From positions 383,695 to 447,694 of the forward strand of contig NZ_FNUM01000001.1 in assembly GCF_900107995.1 (NCBI RefSeq): 64,000 nucleotides of DNA. The letters are read 5' to 3'. The notes below the pieces were generated by a model. It made no database searches. It was not told the DNA's origin and saw nothing but the letters and a program-made list of their open reading frames with translations. The translations under genes were made by a program, and so were the position numbers. Positions 52,822 through 60,074 of this stretch are shown here, piece after piece (position 1 is the first letter of the stretch; the number at the start of each line of letters is the position of its first letter). The DNA is from Alcanivorax sp. DSM 26293 (GTDB lineage Bacteria > Pseudomonadota > Gammaproteobacteria > Pseudomonadales > Alcanivoracaceae).

Positions 52822-53230
52822 CGCTTAATGTGCTGGCATCAATAGAAATGCCATGCTCCTTTTCCAGTGCCTGACGCAGGCGTTCAACAGCGCCACGAAT
52901 TTCCCGGTTCGCATACGCGGCCCAGTTCACTACGGCCTGGGCTGCATCATCGGCGATCACCAAGGTGCCCAGCTTTTCGTTGTAAGCCAGGCGGCCAAGC
53001 GCCGCCTTCACCTGAGCCTCTTCTGTTTTGGCGGCGGCCAGATCGGCCTGTTTGTCACCGCCACGGCCCGCAGCCTGCACCCGCAGGTGCTCGCAGTAAT
53101 CGAACAGCCACTCAGCCAGAGTGCCGCTCTTTCTCAGGTGGCCATCCGCCACATGCTTGCTCACCGCCTGCTGGCTGATATTTACCAGCCTGCCAAACGC
53201 TGAAGCACTTACCTGAGAATCAATGTCCAT
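52742..53230 (-). CDS. Terminase small subunit (Nu1-like)
   Basis: A 162-residue DNA-binding protein. Residues 8-45 are a helix-turn-helix (VSASAFGRLVNISQQAVSKH) that recognises the packaging site, followed by a helical coil to about 120. The ATG at 53,228-53,230 has GGTGAT 5 bases upstream. The cos site would be expected in the 84 bases before it, up to the spanin gene. Confidence 0.85.
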   Translation of the reverse strand: MDIDSQVSASAFGRLVNISQQAVSKHVADGHLRKSGTLAEWLFDYCEHLRVQAAGRGGDKQADLAAAKTEEAQVKAALGRLAYNEKLGTLVIADDAAQAVVNWAAYANREIRGAVERLRQALEKEHGISIDASTLSDVVEPAIERIGEFAGDVAEGLTDSSE

Positions 53231-53314
53231 GAAATCACCCAATAACCGGGGAACAACTACAACCCCCTATGCAATCGCAGATCTGCAAACAACCCGCGCT
53301 CCGCGCACCCGTAT

Positions 53315-53851
53315 TCACTCGGTCTCCGGAAGGACCCGCGCTCGGCCATCGCGGTCACAAAATGACCAGCCAGCCTCTTCAGGCTGGCAAACCGTGCACA
53401 CATAATCCTGCAGGGCGTTCAGCGCTCGGATTCCGTCGTCTCCGTCTTGGGTGATGGTGACAATTCGTCCAGCATGCGCTGGGTCAAGTTCGGTTCGCGG
53501 GGGTGCATCATCCAAGCTTCCGGAGGTGGCCGATGTGGTGGCTGTACAACCGTTGGCGAGGACTGACAGCCGACGATCACCAGACTGCACATCAGCAAGC
53601 AGCTTGCTCTCAGCAGCTTCAGCACGAGCTTTCTCCTGTTGGTGCAACTGGCTCAGATCGGCCAGTTTTGTGTTCAGCTTGTTCTGTTCAACAGTGAAGT
53701 GCGCCTGGTCAACCAGCGCATCCAATGCGGTATCCTCTCGATACTCAGCAAACTCCTGCCCTACCATGGCACGGCCCGTGAAAAGCCCAGCCCCATAGAT
53801 CACTGACACGACCAGCAGAAGCGCAATACCGCGAATAGTGGCCGGGCTCAT
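53315..53851 (-). CDS. Rz-like inner-membrane spanin
   Basis: A 178-residue i-spanin that joins inner and outer membrane during lysis. An N-terminal membrane helix (residues 8-28) precedes a long helical periplasmic part (ALDALVDQAHFTVEQNKLNT to ADVQSGDRRLS). The C-terminus has the ALNALQDYVCTVC segment common in Rz proteins. The Rz1-like gene is embedded in another frame, as in lambda. Its start overlaps the endolysin stop by 4 bases. Confidence 0.9.
   Translation of the reverse strand: MSPATIRGIALLLVVSVIYGAGLFTGRAMVGQEFAEYREDTALDALVDQAHFTVEQNKLNTKLADLSQLHQQEKARAEAAESKLLADVQSGDRRLSVLANGCTATTSATSGSLDDAPPRTELDPAHAGRIVTITQDGDDGIRALNALQDYVCTVCQPEEAGWSFCDRDGRARVLPETE
53419..53625 (-). CDS. Rz1-like outer-membrane spanin lipoprotein
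   Basis: A 68-residue lipoprotein inside the Rz-like gene in another frame. A signal peptide ends in the lipobox IVGC (Cys20), followed by a proline-rich stretch (VVQPPHRPPPEAW). Embedded overlapping Rz/Rz1 genes are a known lysis arrangement. Confidence 0.85.
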   Translation of the reverse strand: MLKLLRASCLLMCSLVIVGCQSSPTVVQPPHRPPPEAWMMHPREPNLTQRMLDELSPSPKTETTESER

Positions 53852-54234
53852 GGGTAGGCTCTCCGGGCCAGCTCAATGTGCGGGCCATCCCTAAGGCTTT
53901 GCCAGTCGCCGCCCCAAACAATGGGAACTTTCAACTCATCGGCGGCAGCCTTGAAGGCTTCACCAATCTGTTCGTAGTACTCCCACTCCCAGCTGCCCTG
54001 CCCATCCACATACGCCATCACGTCAATTGCATGACCGGTCAGGTGGCGACTGTTCAGGGTCTGGCTGTCTCCCTCAGCAACTTCCTGCTTTTGCTCGGCC
54101 ATCGTCCGCTTTCCATCGGTCACCCCGAAATCAACTGGCGACAACTGCAAAGCTCGCACGGCCAGCATGGCAAGATGCGGGTGCACCTCGGCCAGGTGCC
54201 CCATGGATCGTTTACCGAACCGGTGGCCCTTCAT
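53848..54234 (-). CDS. Endolysin, M15 peptidase type (VanY-like)
   Basis: A 128-residue zinc peptidase that cuts peptidoglycan cross-bridges. The motif SRHLTGHAID (62-71) gives the SxHxxGxAxD signature with ligands His64 and Asp71, and His119 in GPHIEL is the third ligand. There is no signal peptide, so it depends on the holin. It overlaps holin and Rz genes by 4 bases each. Confidence 0.93.
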   Translation of the reverse strand: MKGHRFGKRSMGHLAEVHPHLAMLAVRALQLSPVDFGVTDGKRTMAEQKQEVAEGDSQTLNSRHLTGHAIDVMAYVDGQGSWEWEYYEQIGEAFKAAADELKVPIVWGGDWQSLRDGPHIELARRAYP

Positions 54235-54578
54235 CCGCCTGTCTTCCTCTTAGCAAACATGATGGCCCATTCACTGGCAGCTTTAGTGCCAACAAAACCG
54301 AGTGAGCCACCAATGAAGTTGCCCATGGCAACCGGTGCACCCGTAGCTTCCAGACCGTAGGAAACTGTCACTGCGATAAAGCCGCAGGTAAGGCCTTCCA
54401 GTAACATTCGAAGCCAGTCAATCGGTCGCACCTCTTCACCTTCCTCGCGTCGCTGATAATGCCGGTACACATACCCGAGCATGGCGCCAAAGGCGCCCAT
54501 GGCCAGGGCCCACGCATGGCGCGCCAGGTCACCACCAGCGCTCACCAACTGCGCCAGCACACCCGGATCGTCTTGCAT
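54231..54578 (-). CDS. Holin
   Basis: A 115-residue membrane protein with three hydrophobic segments (about 22-40, 58-78 and 83-100) and a charged C-terminus (FAKRKTGG). It is the first gene of the lysis-late operon, directly after the tRNA-like RNA and its terminator, the lambda S position. The family was not identified further. Confidence 0.8.
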   Translation of the reverse strand: MQDDPGVLAQLVSAGGDLARHAWALAMGAFGAMLGYVYRHYQRREEGEEVRPIDWLRMLLEGLTCGFIAVTVSYGLEATGAPVAMGNFIGGSLGFVGTKAASEWAIMFAKRKTGG

Positions 54579-54597
54579 AAAGCCCCCACCACCAGAA

Positions 54598-54624
54598 ATT
54601 AAAAGCCCCGCCGAAGCGGGACCG
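54598..54624 (-). terminator. tR'-like terminator directly before holin
   Basis: CCCGC pairs with GCGGG around TTCG, followed by GCTTTT on the minus strand. It is placed between the tRNA-like RNA and the holin, where lambda has tR'. Confidence 0.85.
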
Positions 54625-54633
54625 GGAGAAAAT

Positions 54634-54772
54634 TGGATGCAGCCGCAGGAATTGAACCTGCTCCGGTCAGCACCTCACTGACATACACATTTTCCTGTGC
54701 ATGGATGGGTTACCCATACAAGGCGTGTGTCGCGTGTAGAAACTCGCCGCTCTACCATTGAGCTTCGCTGCA
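54634..54772 (-). ncRNA. 139-base tRNA-like RNA with expanded central domain
   Basis: On the minus strand the 5' part has a tRNA acceptor strand (TGCAGCG), a D arm (GCTCAATGGTAGAGC) and a segment like a tRNA-Arg(TCT) anticodon arm: GCGAG, loop TTTCTA, CACGC (one mismatch). The 3' part has a T arm (GCAGGTTCAATTCCTGC), an acceptor strand GGCTGCA and encoded CCA. Between them are about 68 extra bases that form three small hairpins (ATGGG/CCCAT; TGCACA/TGTGTA; GTCAG/CTGAC). One acceptor pair (7-66) is a mismatch. It is too long for a normal tRNA and does not look like a group I intron. Confidence 0.6.
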
Positions 54773-54779
54773 TCAGAAA

Positions 54780-54812
54780 CAAAAAAAGCCCGCAGGCAAA
54801 CACCAGCGGGCT
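54780..54812 (-). terminator. Terminator upstream of the tRNA-like RNA
   Basis: AGCCCGC pairs with GCGGGCT, followed by seven Ts on the minus strand. It lies 8 bases before the tRNA-like RNA, so that RNA needs read-through or its own promoter. Confidence 0.8.
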
Positions 54813-54821
54813 CAAAAGACA

Positions 54822-54865
54822 GGCAAAAAAAAAACCCGCCGAGATTTCTCAGGGCGGGCTTTTCC
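54822..54865. terminator. Terminator after the Q-like gene, possibly bidirectional
   Basis: CCCGCC pairs with GGCGGG around GAGATTTCTCAG; a long T run follows on the minus strand and CTTTT on the plus strand. Confidence 0.85.
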
Positions 54866-54876
54866 ACGTTGGGAAA

Positions 54877-54905
54877 ATCATGGCCATTTCTGTCCCGGTC
54901 GTCAA
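54877..54905 (-). promoter_or_regulatory. Candidate late promoter (pR'-like)
   Basis: On the minus strand TTGACG (54,900-54,905) is 17 bases from CATGAT (54,877-54,882), a sigma70-type pair. It lies just after the Q stop and upstream of all three terminators. The fit is modest (four of six -10 bases). Confidence 0.35.
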
Positions 54906-54935
54906 CAGGTCAAGAGAAAAATAATTAGAATTCTC

Positions 54936-55532
54936 TCATGCAGCCCTATCAGAAAACTGGTGCCACAGGTGGCGCAGCACCATATCCTCCAGGGTATAGA
55001 GCGTTTTCATCATGTCATCAGCACGAGCTGCCCAAGTTTCACTGAATCGGCTCTTGCTGATCTTCGCAATTGCCGCCCGGTTCCGCACCGTCAACACGCT
55101 CTGCCCGGTGCCCTTGCATGGCTTACACACCAGCCACCGATCTGCCATGCGCAATAACGAGCCGTCATCAGCTTGCTCCGGCTCCTGCTGCCAGGTCTTG
55201 CCCCTGCCCATGCAGTGGCTGCACCGCATCGGGTAAACCAGCTCAAACACACACAGCGTAGCCAAGCCTTCGCAGTAGTCCGCTTTCCAGCCATTGCGCA
55301 TACACACCCGCCGGAACTCAGTCTGCACCCACCCCGCCAACGAAAGCTGAGCCTGGTTGTCGTCAGAGAACTTGGCCCGCCCTACCAGCACTGCCTCAGC
55401 AGGCAGCTTACCCATACCCATAGCCCCAGCCACATCATGCTGGGTAATCACTACAGAACCACCGCCAAAGCCGGAACCATCAATCAACAGCCCTTTCGCC
55501 GTCATCTTCGCCATCAACCGGATCGGATTCAT
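54936..55532 (-). CDS. Q-like late antitermination protein
   Basis: A 198-residue protein with two CxxC pairs (Cys104/107 in CSHCMGRGKT, Cys136/139 in CKPCKGTGQ) of the DnaJ zinc-finger-like type found in lambdoid Q antiterminators. The size (lambda Q is 207) and place, right before the holin region, fit. The ATG at 55,530-55,532 has GGGGAG 6 bases upstream. Q proteins let RNA polymerase pass terminators from the late promoter. The palindrome region lies upstream of it. Confidence 0.85.
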   Translation of the reverse strand: MNPIRLMAKMTAKGLLIDGSGFGGGSVVITQHDVAGAMGMGKLPAEAVLVGRAKFSDDNQAQLSLAGWVQTEFRRVCMRNGWKADYCEGLATLCVFELVYPMRCSHCMGRGKTWQQEPEQADDGSLLRMADRWLVCKPCKGTGQSVLTVRNRAAIAKISKSRFSETWAARADDMMKTLYTLEDMVLRHLWHQFSDRAA

Positions 55533-55587
55533 AACTCTCCCCTGACCATTTCTGAATTGTTTGTCGTGGAACATGAAAAAATAGAAG

Positions 55588-55843
55588 GCCGGATGCAGGC
55601 CGGAGGGTAAGCCGGAGGGTAAGCGACCCTTAACATACTGAAAAATAACGAAAGGCCGGAGGGCCGGAAGGGCCGGAGGATGTTTCTCGCGTGTGGGTAC
55701 ATTGAATTTAAACCGCACCCCGTAGAGAACATAAACACGCGCACCCACGCGCGCGTGACAACCCACCGGCCCTTCCGGCCCTCCGGCCTTTCTATGGATT
55801 TCAGGCGCTTACGATAACACCACCCTCCGGCCTGCATCCGGCC
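55588..55843. repeat. Nested perfect inverted repeats of GCCGGAGGG units
   Basis: Outer arms 55,588-55,609 and 55,822-55,843 are a perfect 22-base inverted repeat. Inner arms 55,653-55,677 and 55,766-55,790 are a perfect 25-base inverted repeat. The unit GCCGGAGGG recurs within and around the arms (for example 55,599, 55,611 and 55,655). The inner 88 bases are GCGC-rich with a further weaker palindrome. It fills the 321-base space between Q and the helicase and could form a long cruciform. A replication origin or a regulatory structure is inference. Confidence 0.75.
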
Positions 55844-55853
55844 ACCCTCCGGC

Positions 55854-57518
55854 CTAATCATCTTTTGGCTCCAGGTTCTTCTCCCAGCGGAGCACAAACT
55901 CACCCAACCAGTCCTTCTGCGACTTGCCCTCTGGAGGCTCACCCACCTGGAAAAACGTGCCCTTACGCTCGTTAACGCCCATCTGATACTTCACATCGCG
56001 CCTGCGCCGCTCCCTACCGGAAAGGGCGCCAGAAAACCTTTCGCGCGTCATAGATCGCTCACCAGCATCTGAACACCACTGCCGGTACAACTTGTACAAG
56101 TGATTCACCAGGCACGTCTCATAAGGGAATTTCGGGCCCATGTGCCCAGCCTTCCAATCCTGATGAAATAGATCCCAACTTGGCCGCCCGAAATCAATCA
56201 GCCTAGCTTTGGCTTCTGTCATCGGGGGTTCACGGTGAGTATCGAAAGGGAGAGGTTCAGGATCATCACGATCACTCCACTCCATTCGAATCTGCAAAAG
56301 GAACTGATAGAATGCCTCAAGCCCACCGTGCTCACACTCATGCAGAACACCTTGCTTCAGATCGTGCGTTAACTTCGTTTCAGGCCACACCACCAGCATG
56401 CGCCGGTCGCTAGGTTCAACAGGAAAAGGCTGTAACTCATTTGAAAGGAACACCGCATTCATGTGGTTGGATTCTTCCCAGCCACTCACAAACTTCTTCT
56501 CGATGCGATGGGTATCGCCGGTGATCATGTGCTTCAGCGTACCGGTATGGCTGTACTTCTGATCCCGGCTAAAGATCTCCTCGAACAGCCCGAACAGTTT
56601 CTGACTGCGCCAATCGGTGTACTGTGATTCCAACTGATGCTGCCCAAGAGTAGCGGCATACTCGCCATACATGGGTTTGATCACCCGCTCGAACAACAGG
56701 CTCTTACCCGTGCCCTGCGTCTCTGAGTGCATCAATACCGCCGTGGCCATCTTCGCCCCCACATGCTGCAACGGAAACGCCAGCCACCTTAGAAACCACC
56801 GCACCACAACCTGATCACCATTACACAGGTGATCCACCAGGCGCAGGATGTAGTTACATTGCACCAGCTCACCAGCAGGCTTTAGCGGCAACCCGCGAAA
56901 CATATTGATGTAACCGTCTTCAGGGCTGTGCTGTTGCAGAGGATCAAAAACCAGCTTATCCCGGTCGATCAACTCACGATCCGGATGCTCAAGCCATTGG
57001 GAGTACCAGCGGTGCAAAAGCGGCTTCAGGTCATTCAACCCGACAACCTCACGACGCTCCCTGTCCCAGGCATTCTGCGAAGGATAAAGCAGTACAAAGC
57101 GCCGGAGCGCCATAGCTAATTCCCCTCCCCCCCTCTTTTGGGCGGCGGAGGCCTTACGCACCACATCAGCATGCTGAACAGCCCGGCGCTTGTCGCTACC
57201 CTTCCACACCTTATAAACCTCAGCACCGATCCAGTCCCTGACCTGCTTTTCCTTCAGCAGCTTGTGCGTCTGGTTATCCCAGATCCGGCCATCAGGCACT
57301 GTCCAGGCGAACCGTTTAAGCGCCTCTTCCAGATCCATAATCGGACCACCAGAAGAAGTATCCCCGCCGGTATCAGAGGGCGCGGGAGAGGCGGTAACAG
57401 AACTATCGTTAGCAGCCAGCAGATCTTGCAGCTGCGCCTGGAAACGTTTCTTCGCCTCACGCTTACCCAGGGCTTGGTGGAAGTCATTCCAGTCACCCGT
57501 CCATTCATTATCCGCCAT
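55854..57518 (-). CDS. Phage replicative helicase (DUF5906 / SF3-like)
   Basis: A 554-residue helicase. The nucleotide motif SETQGTGKS is at 265-273; the conserved EEIFSRDQKYS and SNHMNAVFLSNE segments follow. DUF5906 helicases load at phage origins and unwind DNA. The N-terminal 130 residues are charged and variable. The ATG at 57,516-57,518 has an AGGGGGT site. It lies after the primase on the same strand, with the plus-strand gene 57,601-58,140 in between. Confidence 0.93.
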   Translation of the reverse strand: MADNEWTGDWNDFHQALGKREAKKRFQAQLQDLLAANDSSVTASPAPSDTGGDTSSGGPIMDLEEALKRFAWTVPDGRIWDNQTHKLLKEKQVRDWIGAEVYKVWKGSDKRRAVQHADVVRKASAAQKRGGGELAMALRRFVLLYPSQNAWDRERREVVGLNDLKPLLHRWYSQWLEHPDRELIDRDKLVFDPLQQHSPEDGYINMFRGLPLKPAGELVQCNYILRLVDHLCNGDQVVVRWFLRWLAFPLQHVGAKMATAVLMHSETQGTGKSLLFERVIKPMYGEYAATLGQHQLESQYTDWRSQKLFGLFEEIFSRDQKYSHTGTLKHMITGDTHRIEKKFVSGWEESNHMNAVFLSNELQPFPVEPSDRRMLVVWPETKLTHDLKQGVLHECEHGGLEAFYQFLLQIRMEWSDRDDPEPLPFDTHREPPMTEAKARLIDFGRPSWDLFHQDWKAGHMGPKFPYETCLVNHLYKLYRQWCSDAGERSMTRERFSGALSGRERRRRDVKYQMGVNERKGTFFQVGEPPEGKSQKDWLGEFVLRWEKNLEPKDD

Positions 57519-57600
57519 GGGCACCCCCTGCATGTGATTGCACAGAGCGGACCAACCGGGTAGAAACAGAGTTCAGAGAGAGACGAAAGCAGGGATCGAA

Positions 57601-58140
57601 ATGAATAACAAAGCAAATGTGCTGGTTGCCGCCGTTGCCGGCATTGGGGTGTGGGTAGGAGCCATTTACATGTTCACCAGTGACAGTGACCCCGTCGAAC
57701 AACAGCCGGCCACCCAACAGCCAGCCGAAAGTAGAATTGAGAGCGCCAATAAGACCACCACCCCAAACTGGAGTCACATCACTACCATTTCTCAGGCCGA
57801 GAAAGAATGCCCAAGGCAAAACAATAACTGTATCCGCCATGGAGCTGTTTCCGAATGGGGCCAGCAGTGCAAAGCATGGCTTGAACTCGAGGGAACCACC
57901 AATTTCACCCCGCAGGGCGATGAAGACCTCTATAAACTCTTCAGTGGCCGCATCAATAAAAACACAGATGGAGAGTACATATTGCGTGGAATAGAAATGA
58001 AGGGACATCATCCCGATGGCCTTGAGTTTCGCTACGAATACGGATGCAGAATCGACCCACAACAGAACGCCATTACCGGCATCGCCGAGCCCGTCCCTGT
58101 ATACACCGGCAAAGGGCTGCGGTTTAAAGACTTCAACTAA
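57601..58140 (+). CDS. Membrane-anchored protein inserted between replication genes
   Basis: A 179-residue protein with one N-terminal membrane helix (about residues 7-24, VLVAAVAGIGVWVGAIYMF), a Gln/Thr/Pro-rich linker, then a periplasmic-type domain with three cysteines. It is transcribed opposite to the replication genes around it. This is the layout of a moron gene that is expressed in the lysogen. It may alter the cell envelope; no family was recognised. Confidence 0.75.
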   Translation: MNNKANVLVAAVAGIGVWVGAIYMFTSDSDPVEQQPATQQPAESRIESANKTTTPNWSHITTISQAEKECPRQNNNCIRHGAVSEWGQQCKAWLELEGTTNFTPQGDEDLYKLFSGRINKNTDGEYILRGIEMKGHHPDGLEFRYEYGCRIDPQQNAITGIAEPVPVYTGKGLRFKDFN

Positions 58141-58142
58141 CA

Positions 58143-59198
58143 TCAAGCAGCCTCCCCAACCGGCGCCGGCGGCAGATGCACCACCCCTCCCAGCTCAGCC
58201 TGGCAGGCCGCGGTAGCATCCTGCCCCGCCCGTTTCCCGGTTTCCGGGTTCAGCTTGTCATTATCCGCCATCCACACCGGCGTCTTTCCTTCCAGCCACC
58301 CGGCCTCAAGAAAAGCCTTACCGACAGTCAGCATATTGCCCGAATCAAAGCAGGCAACTACAGGCCAGCCACTCCCCAACTCAAACGCCGAGGCAGAAGT
58401 GGCATAACCCTCTGAAAAACCCACAAGCTCAGCCCCCTCCAGGGAACCAAACAAATGGAAACAGCCCTTCTTCCGGCCATACTTCGGGAACATCTTGGTA
58501 CCCAGCCCATTGATCGACTGGATCGCCCACAGCTTTCCATCGATATCGACCAGCGGCACCGCTATGGTTTCATGAGAGAATCGCAGAAATGAAATATGCT
58601 CAGGCTTCGGCCTGGGCAAAGTGCGAAAGAATTCCCGCACAGCGATACCCGTCAGCACCTGGCAACGGCAGTCCCTATCATCAATCACCAACAACACAGA
58701 CCGCTTGAAAAACCGGATACCATAGGCCCCAACGCCCTTCTTCCCCAGGTAAGGCGAACTGCCAATGGCATGGGTGTGCTCCTGCCATATCGCCCAACAA
58801 GCATCACTCACGGCTTCCTGCATGGCCTGGTGTCGCTTTTCATCCCTCTCGACTTCCGCCTGCCGCTCTTTGCGACGACGCTCCTTCTCCGCCCGCAGAG
58901 TGCGTTTCTCCTCTGCCGTAAGCTCTCGCCTGGGCCGCTGCCACCCGCCCTGCACAGCCAGCTTGATCAGCGTAGCAATCGTGTAATGCCCCGCCTTGGC
59001 GCTACGCCAGGTGGTCTTACAACCCCCCTTGTCAAAGCTCTGGCCCTGCTGGCTCCAGCTATCGAAGAGCTCAAATCCCGCCTCGCCATATTCATCCTTC
59101 AGCGCTCCGGCGATGGAAAACCATGTATCCCGGTCACAATCCGGGCTGATATACAGCAAGCCCTGCTCCGCCTCATGAATCGGCAACGGCTCACCCAT
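58143..59198 (-). CDS. Phage primase (PriCT-2 and Toprim domains)
   Basis: A 351-residue primase. The N-terminal PriCT-2 domain covers about residues 14-75 (LLYISPDCDRDTWFSIAGAL, FELFDSWSQQGQSFDKGG). A charged linker follows (EEKRTLRAEKERRRKERQAE), then a Toprim-like C-terminal part (VGFSEGYATSASAFE, VWMADNDKLNPETGKRAGQD). The ATG at 59,196-59,198 overlaps the CII-like stop by 8 bases. It makes primers for phage replication with the helicase. Confidence 0.92.
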   Translation of the reverse strand: MGEPLPIHEAEQGLLYISPDCDRDTWFSIAGALKDEYGEAGFELFDSWSQQGQSFDKGGCKTTWRSAKAGHYTIATLIKLAVQGGWQRPRRELTAEEKRTLRAEKERRRKERQAEVERDEKRHQAMQEAVSDACWAIWQEHTHAIGSSPYLGKKGVGAYGIRFFKRSVLLVIDDRDCRCQVLTGIAVREFFRTLPRPKPEHISFLRFSHETIAVPLVDIDGKLWAIQSINGLGTKMFPKYGRKKGCFHLFGSLEGAELVGFSEGYATSASAFELGSGWPVVACFDSGNMLTVGKAFLEAGWLEGKTPVWMADNDKLNPETGKRAGQDATAACQAELGGVVHLPPAPVGEAA

Positions 59199-59697
59199 GG
59201 GGCACCTCGCTAAACAGCTTCGCAGCCTCCACTAACCGGAACCCCGCCTGAACCAGCCGCAGCAAGTCCTTCTCCAGCACCGCCAACTCATCCGCATCAA
59301 CCCGCCCATCAACCAAGGCATCACGAGTGTTGCTGGTCATCTTCCCTACCCGGGTAATCAACTCAGCCACTTCACTGAAAAGCTCAGTCTTCCCCACATC
59401 CTCCTCAGCAGGCATCGGCAACCAAACACAGCCCGTAATCAACGCCAGCGCATCCAGAATTTGATCCAGATCGCCATGGTCACGGGCGTACTCGGTAATT
59501 AACTCGAATTGCTGCAGGGTCGGATTTCGTTCGGAATCGTTGAGGTTGAGGTTGTTGTACAGCTGCTGGGGGTGAAGGTCGTAAGTCGCGGCAATCTTCT
59601 TCAGTCCCTGCCGCTTTGCTGTCATCGACAGCGCTGTTTTCAGATCAGGCAAGATCTTCTGAGCCAACTCAATGCGGCTCATGCGTGGAATAGGCAT
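59191..59697 (-). CDS. Phage regulatory protein CII-like
   Basis: A 168-residue DNA-binding protein of the phage regulatory CII family: a helix-turn-helix around residues 30-55 (GLKKIAATYDLHPQQLYNNL) and a long helical C-terminal part. It lies between cro-like and primase as CII-type genes do. Its expected role is promoter activation in early control. The ATG at 59,695-59,697 has GGGAGAG 9 bases upstream; an ATG five codons later is possible. Confidence 0.88.
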   Translation of the reverse strand: MPIPRMSRIELAQKILPDLKTALSMTAKRQGLKKIAATYDLHPQQLYNNLNLNDSERNPTLQQFELITEYARDHGDLDQILDALALITGCVWLPMPAEEDVGKTELFSEVAELITRVGKMTSNTRDALVDGRVDADELAVLEKDLLRLVQAGFRLVEAAKLFSEVPHG

Positions 59698-59759
59698 GAT
59701 GAAACTCTCTCCCGGGTTTCTCTAAACAGGCAGGCCCGCTGCCACTATCGTGTAACCAA

Positions 59760-59978
59760 TCAAGCTGCTTTGGCTTCCTCACAGGGGAAAACGCTATCAA
59801 GGGAACACTTAACACCACGATCATTCAGCGCTCGCACGATCGCCCGGGCCTGGCCCAGGGAAATATTCGCCCGGCGGCCACACTCATGATGGGTAATCTG
59901 CGACTGACTGACCCCTGCAGCTTCTGCCAACTGCAACTGAGTTAAGCCTGCTTTCTGACGATAGTTTTTAAGTGACAT
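59760..59978 (-). CDS. Cro-like repressor
   Basis: A 72-residue helix-turn-helix protein starting MSLKNYRQKAGLTQLQLAEAAG with the recognition helix SQSQITHHECG. It is divergent from the CI gene across the operator region. The ATG at 59,976-59,978 has GGAGG 6 bases upstream; an ATG two codons earlier has none at proper distance. Small, N-terminal-only HTH proteins in this place are Cro-like. Confidence 0.88.
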   Translation of the reverse strand: MSLKNYRQKAGLTQLQLAEAAGVSQSQITHHECGRRANISLGQARAIVRALNDRGVKCSLDSVFPCEEAKAA

Positions 59979-60004
59979 GGGCATCCTCCATGCCAGCAGA
60001 TTAC

Positions 60005-60062
60005 TACCTAGGTATTTGGAAGGTCAATACCTAGGTAGTTTGTTTTTAATACTACAAGGGTA
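60005..60062. promoter_or_regulatory. OR-like operator region: three TAC-N4-GTA sites
   Basis: Three 10-base sites between cro-like and cI: TACCTAGGTA at 60,005-60,014 and again at 60,028-60,037, and TACAAGGGTA at 60,053-60,062. Spacings are 23 and 25 bases. The first two are perfect palindromes. The layout is that of lambda OR1-OR3. Confidence 0.8.
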
Positions 60063-60068
60063 TTAAAT
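60063..60068 (+). promoter_or_regulatory. -10 element of a candidate cI maintenance promoter
   Basis: TTAAAT is 17 bases from TTGTTT (60,040-60,045). Transcription would begin at or next to the cI ATG at 60,075, and there is no ribosome site before the ATG, so the mRNA may be leaderless as for lambda cI from PRM. Confidence 0.35.
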
Positions 60069-60074
60069 TTCCCA

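Larger units (their letters stand above)
54579..54935. other. Late-switch region: tRNA-like RNA between terminators
   Basis: A 357-base stretch between Q and holin. On the minus strand it holds a candidate promoter (54,877-54,905), two terminators (54,822-54,865 and 54,780-54,812), a 139-base tRNA-like RNA (54,634-54,772) and a third terminator (54,598-54,624). This is the lambda Q - pR' - 6S RNA - tR' - S order. No protein gene is here. Confidence 0.75.

Noticed and set aside
53231-53314. cos site between spanin and terminase small subunit
   Set aside because: The place is right, but no conserved motif or repeat lets me mark a cut position.
54634-54772. tRNA-Arg interrupted by a group I intron
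   Set aside because: The extra sequence is only about 68 bases, lacks the conserved intron core, and removing it does not leave a perfect anticodon stem.
54667-54867. A 66-codon frame across the tRNA-like RNA and two terminators
   Set aside because: It would translate the D arm, a terminator and poly-T text; the RNA and hairpin features explain the sequence better.
55588-55843. CRISPR array from repeated GCCGGAGGG units
   Set aside because: Units are short, in both orientations and without regular spacers; no cas gene is in the window.
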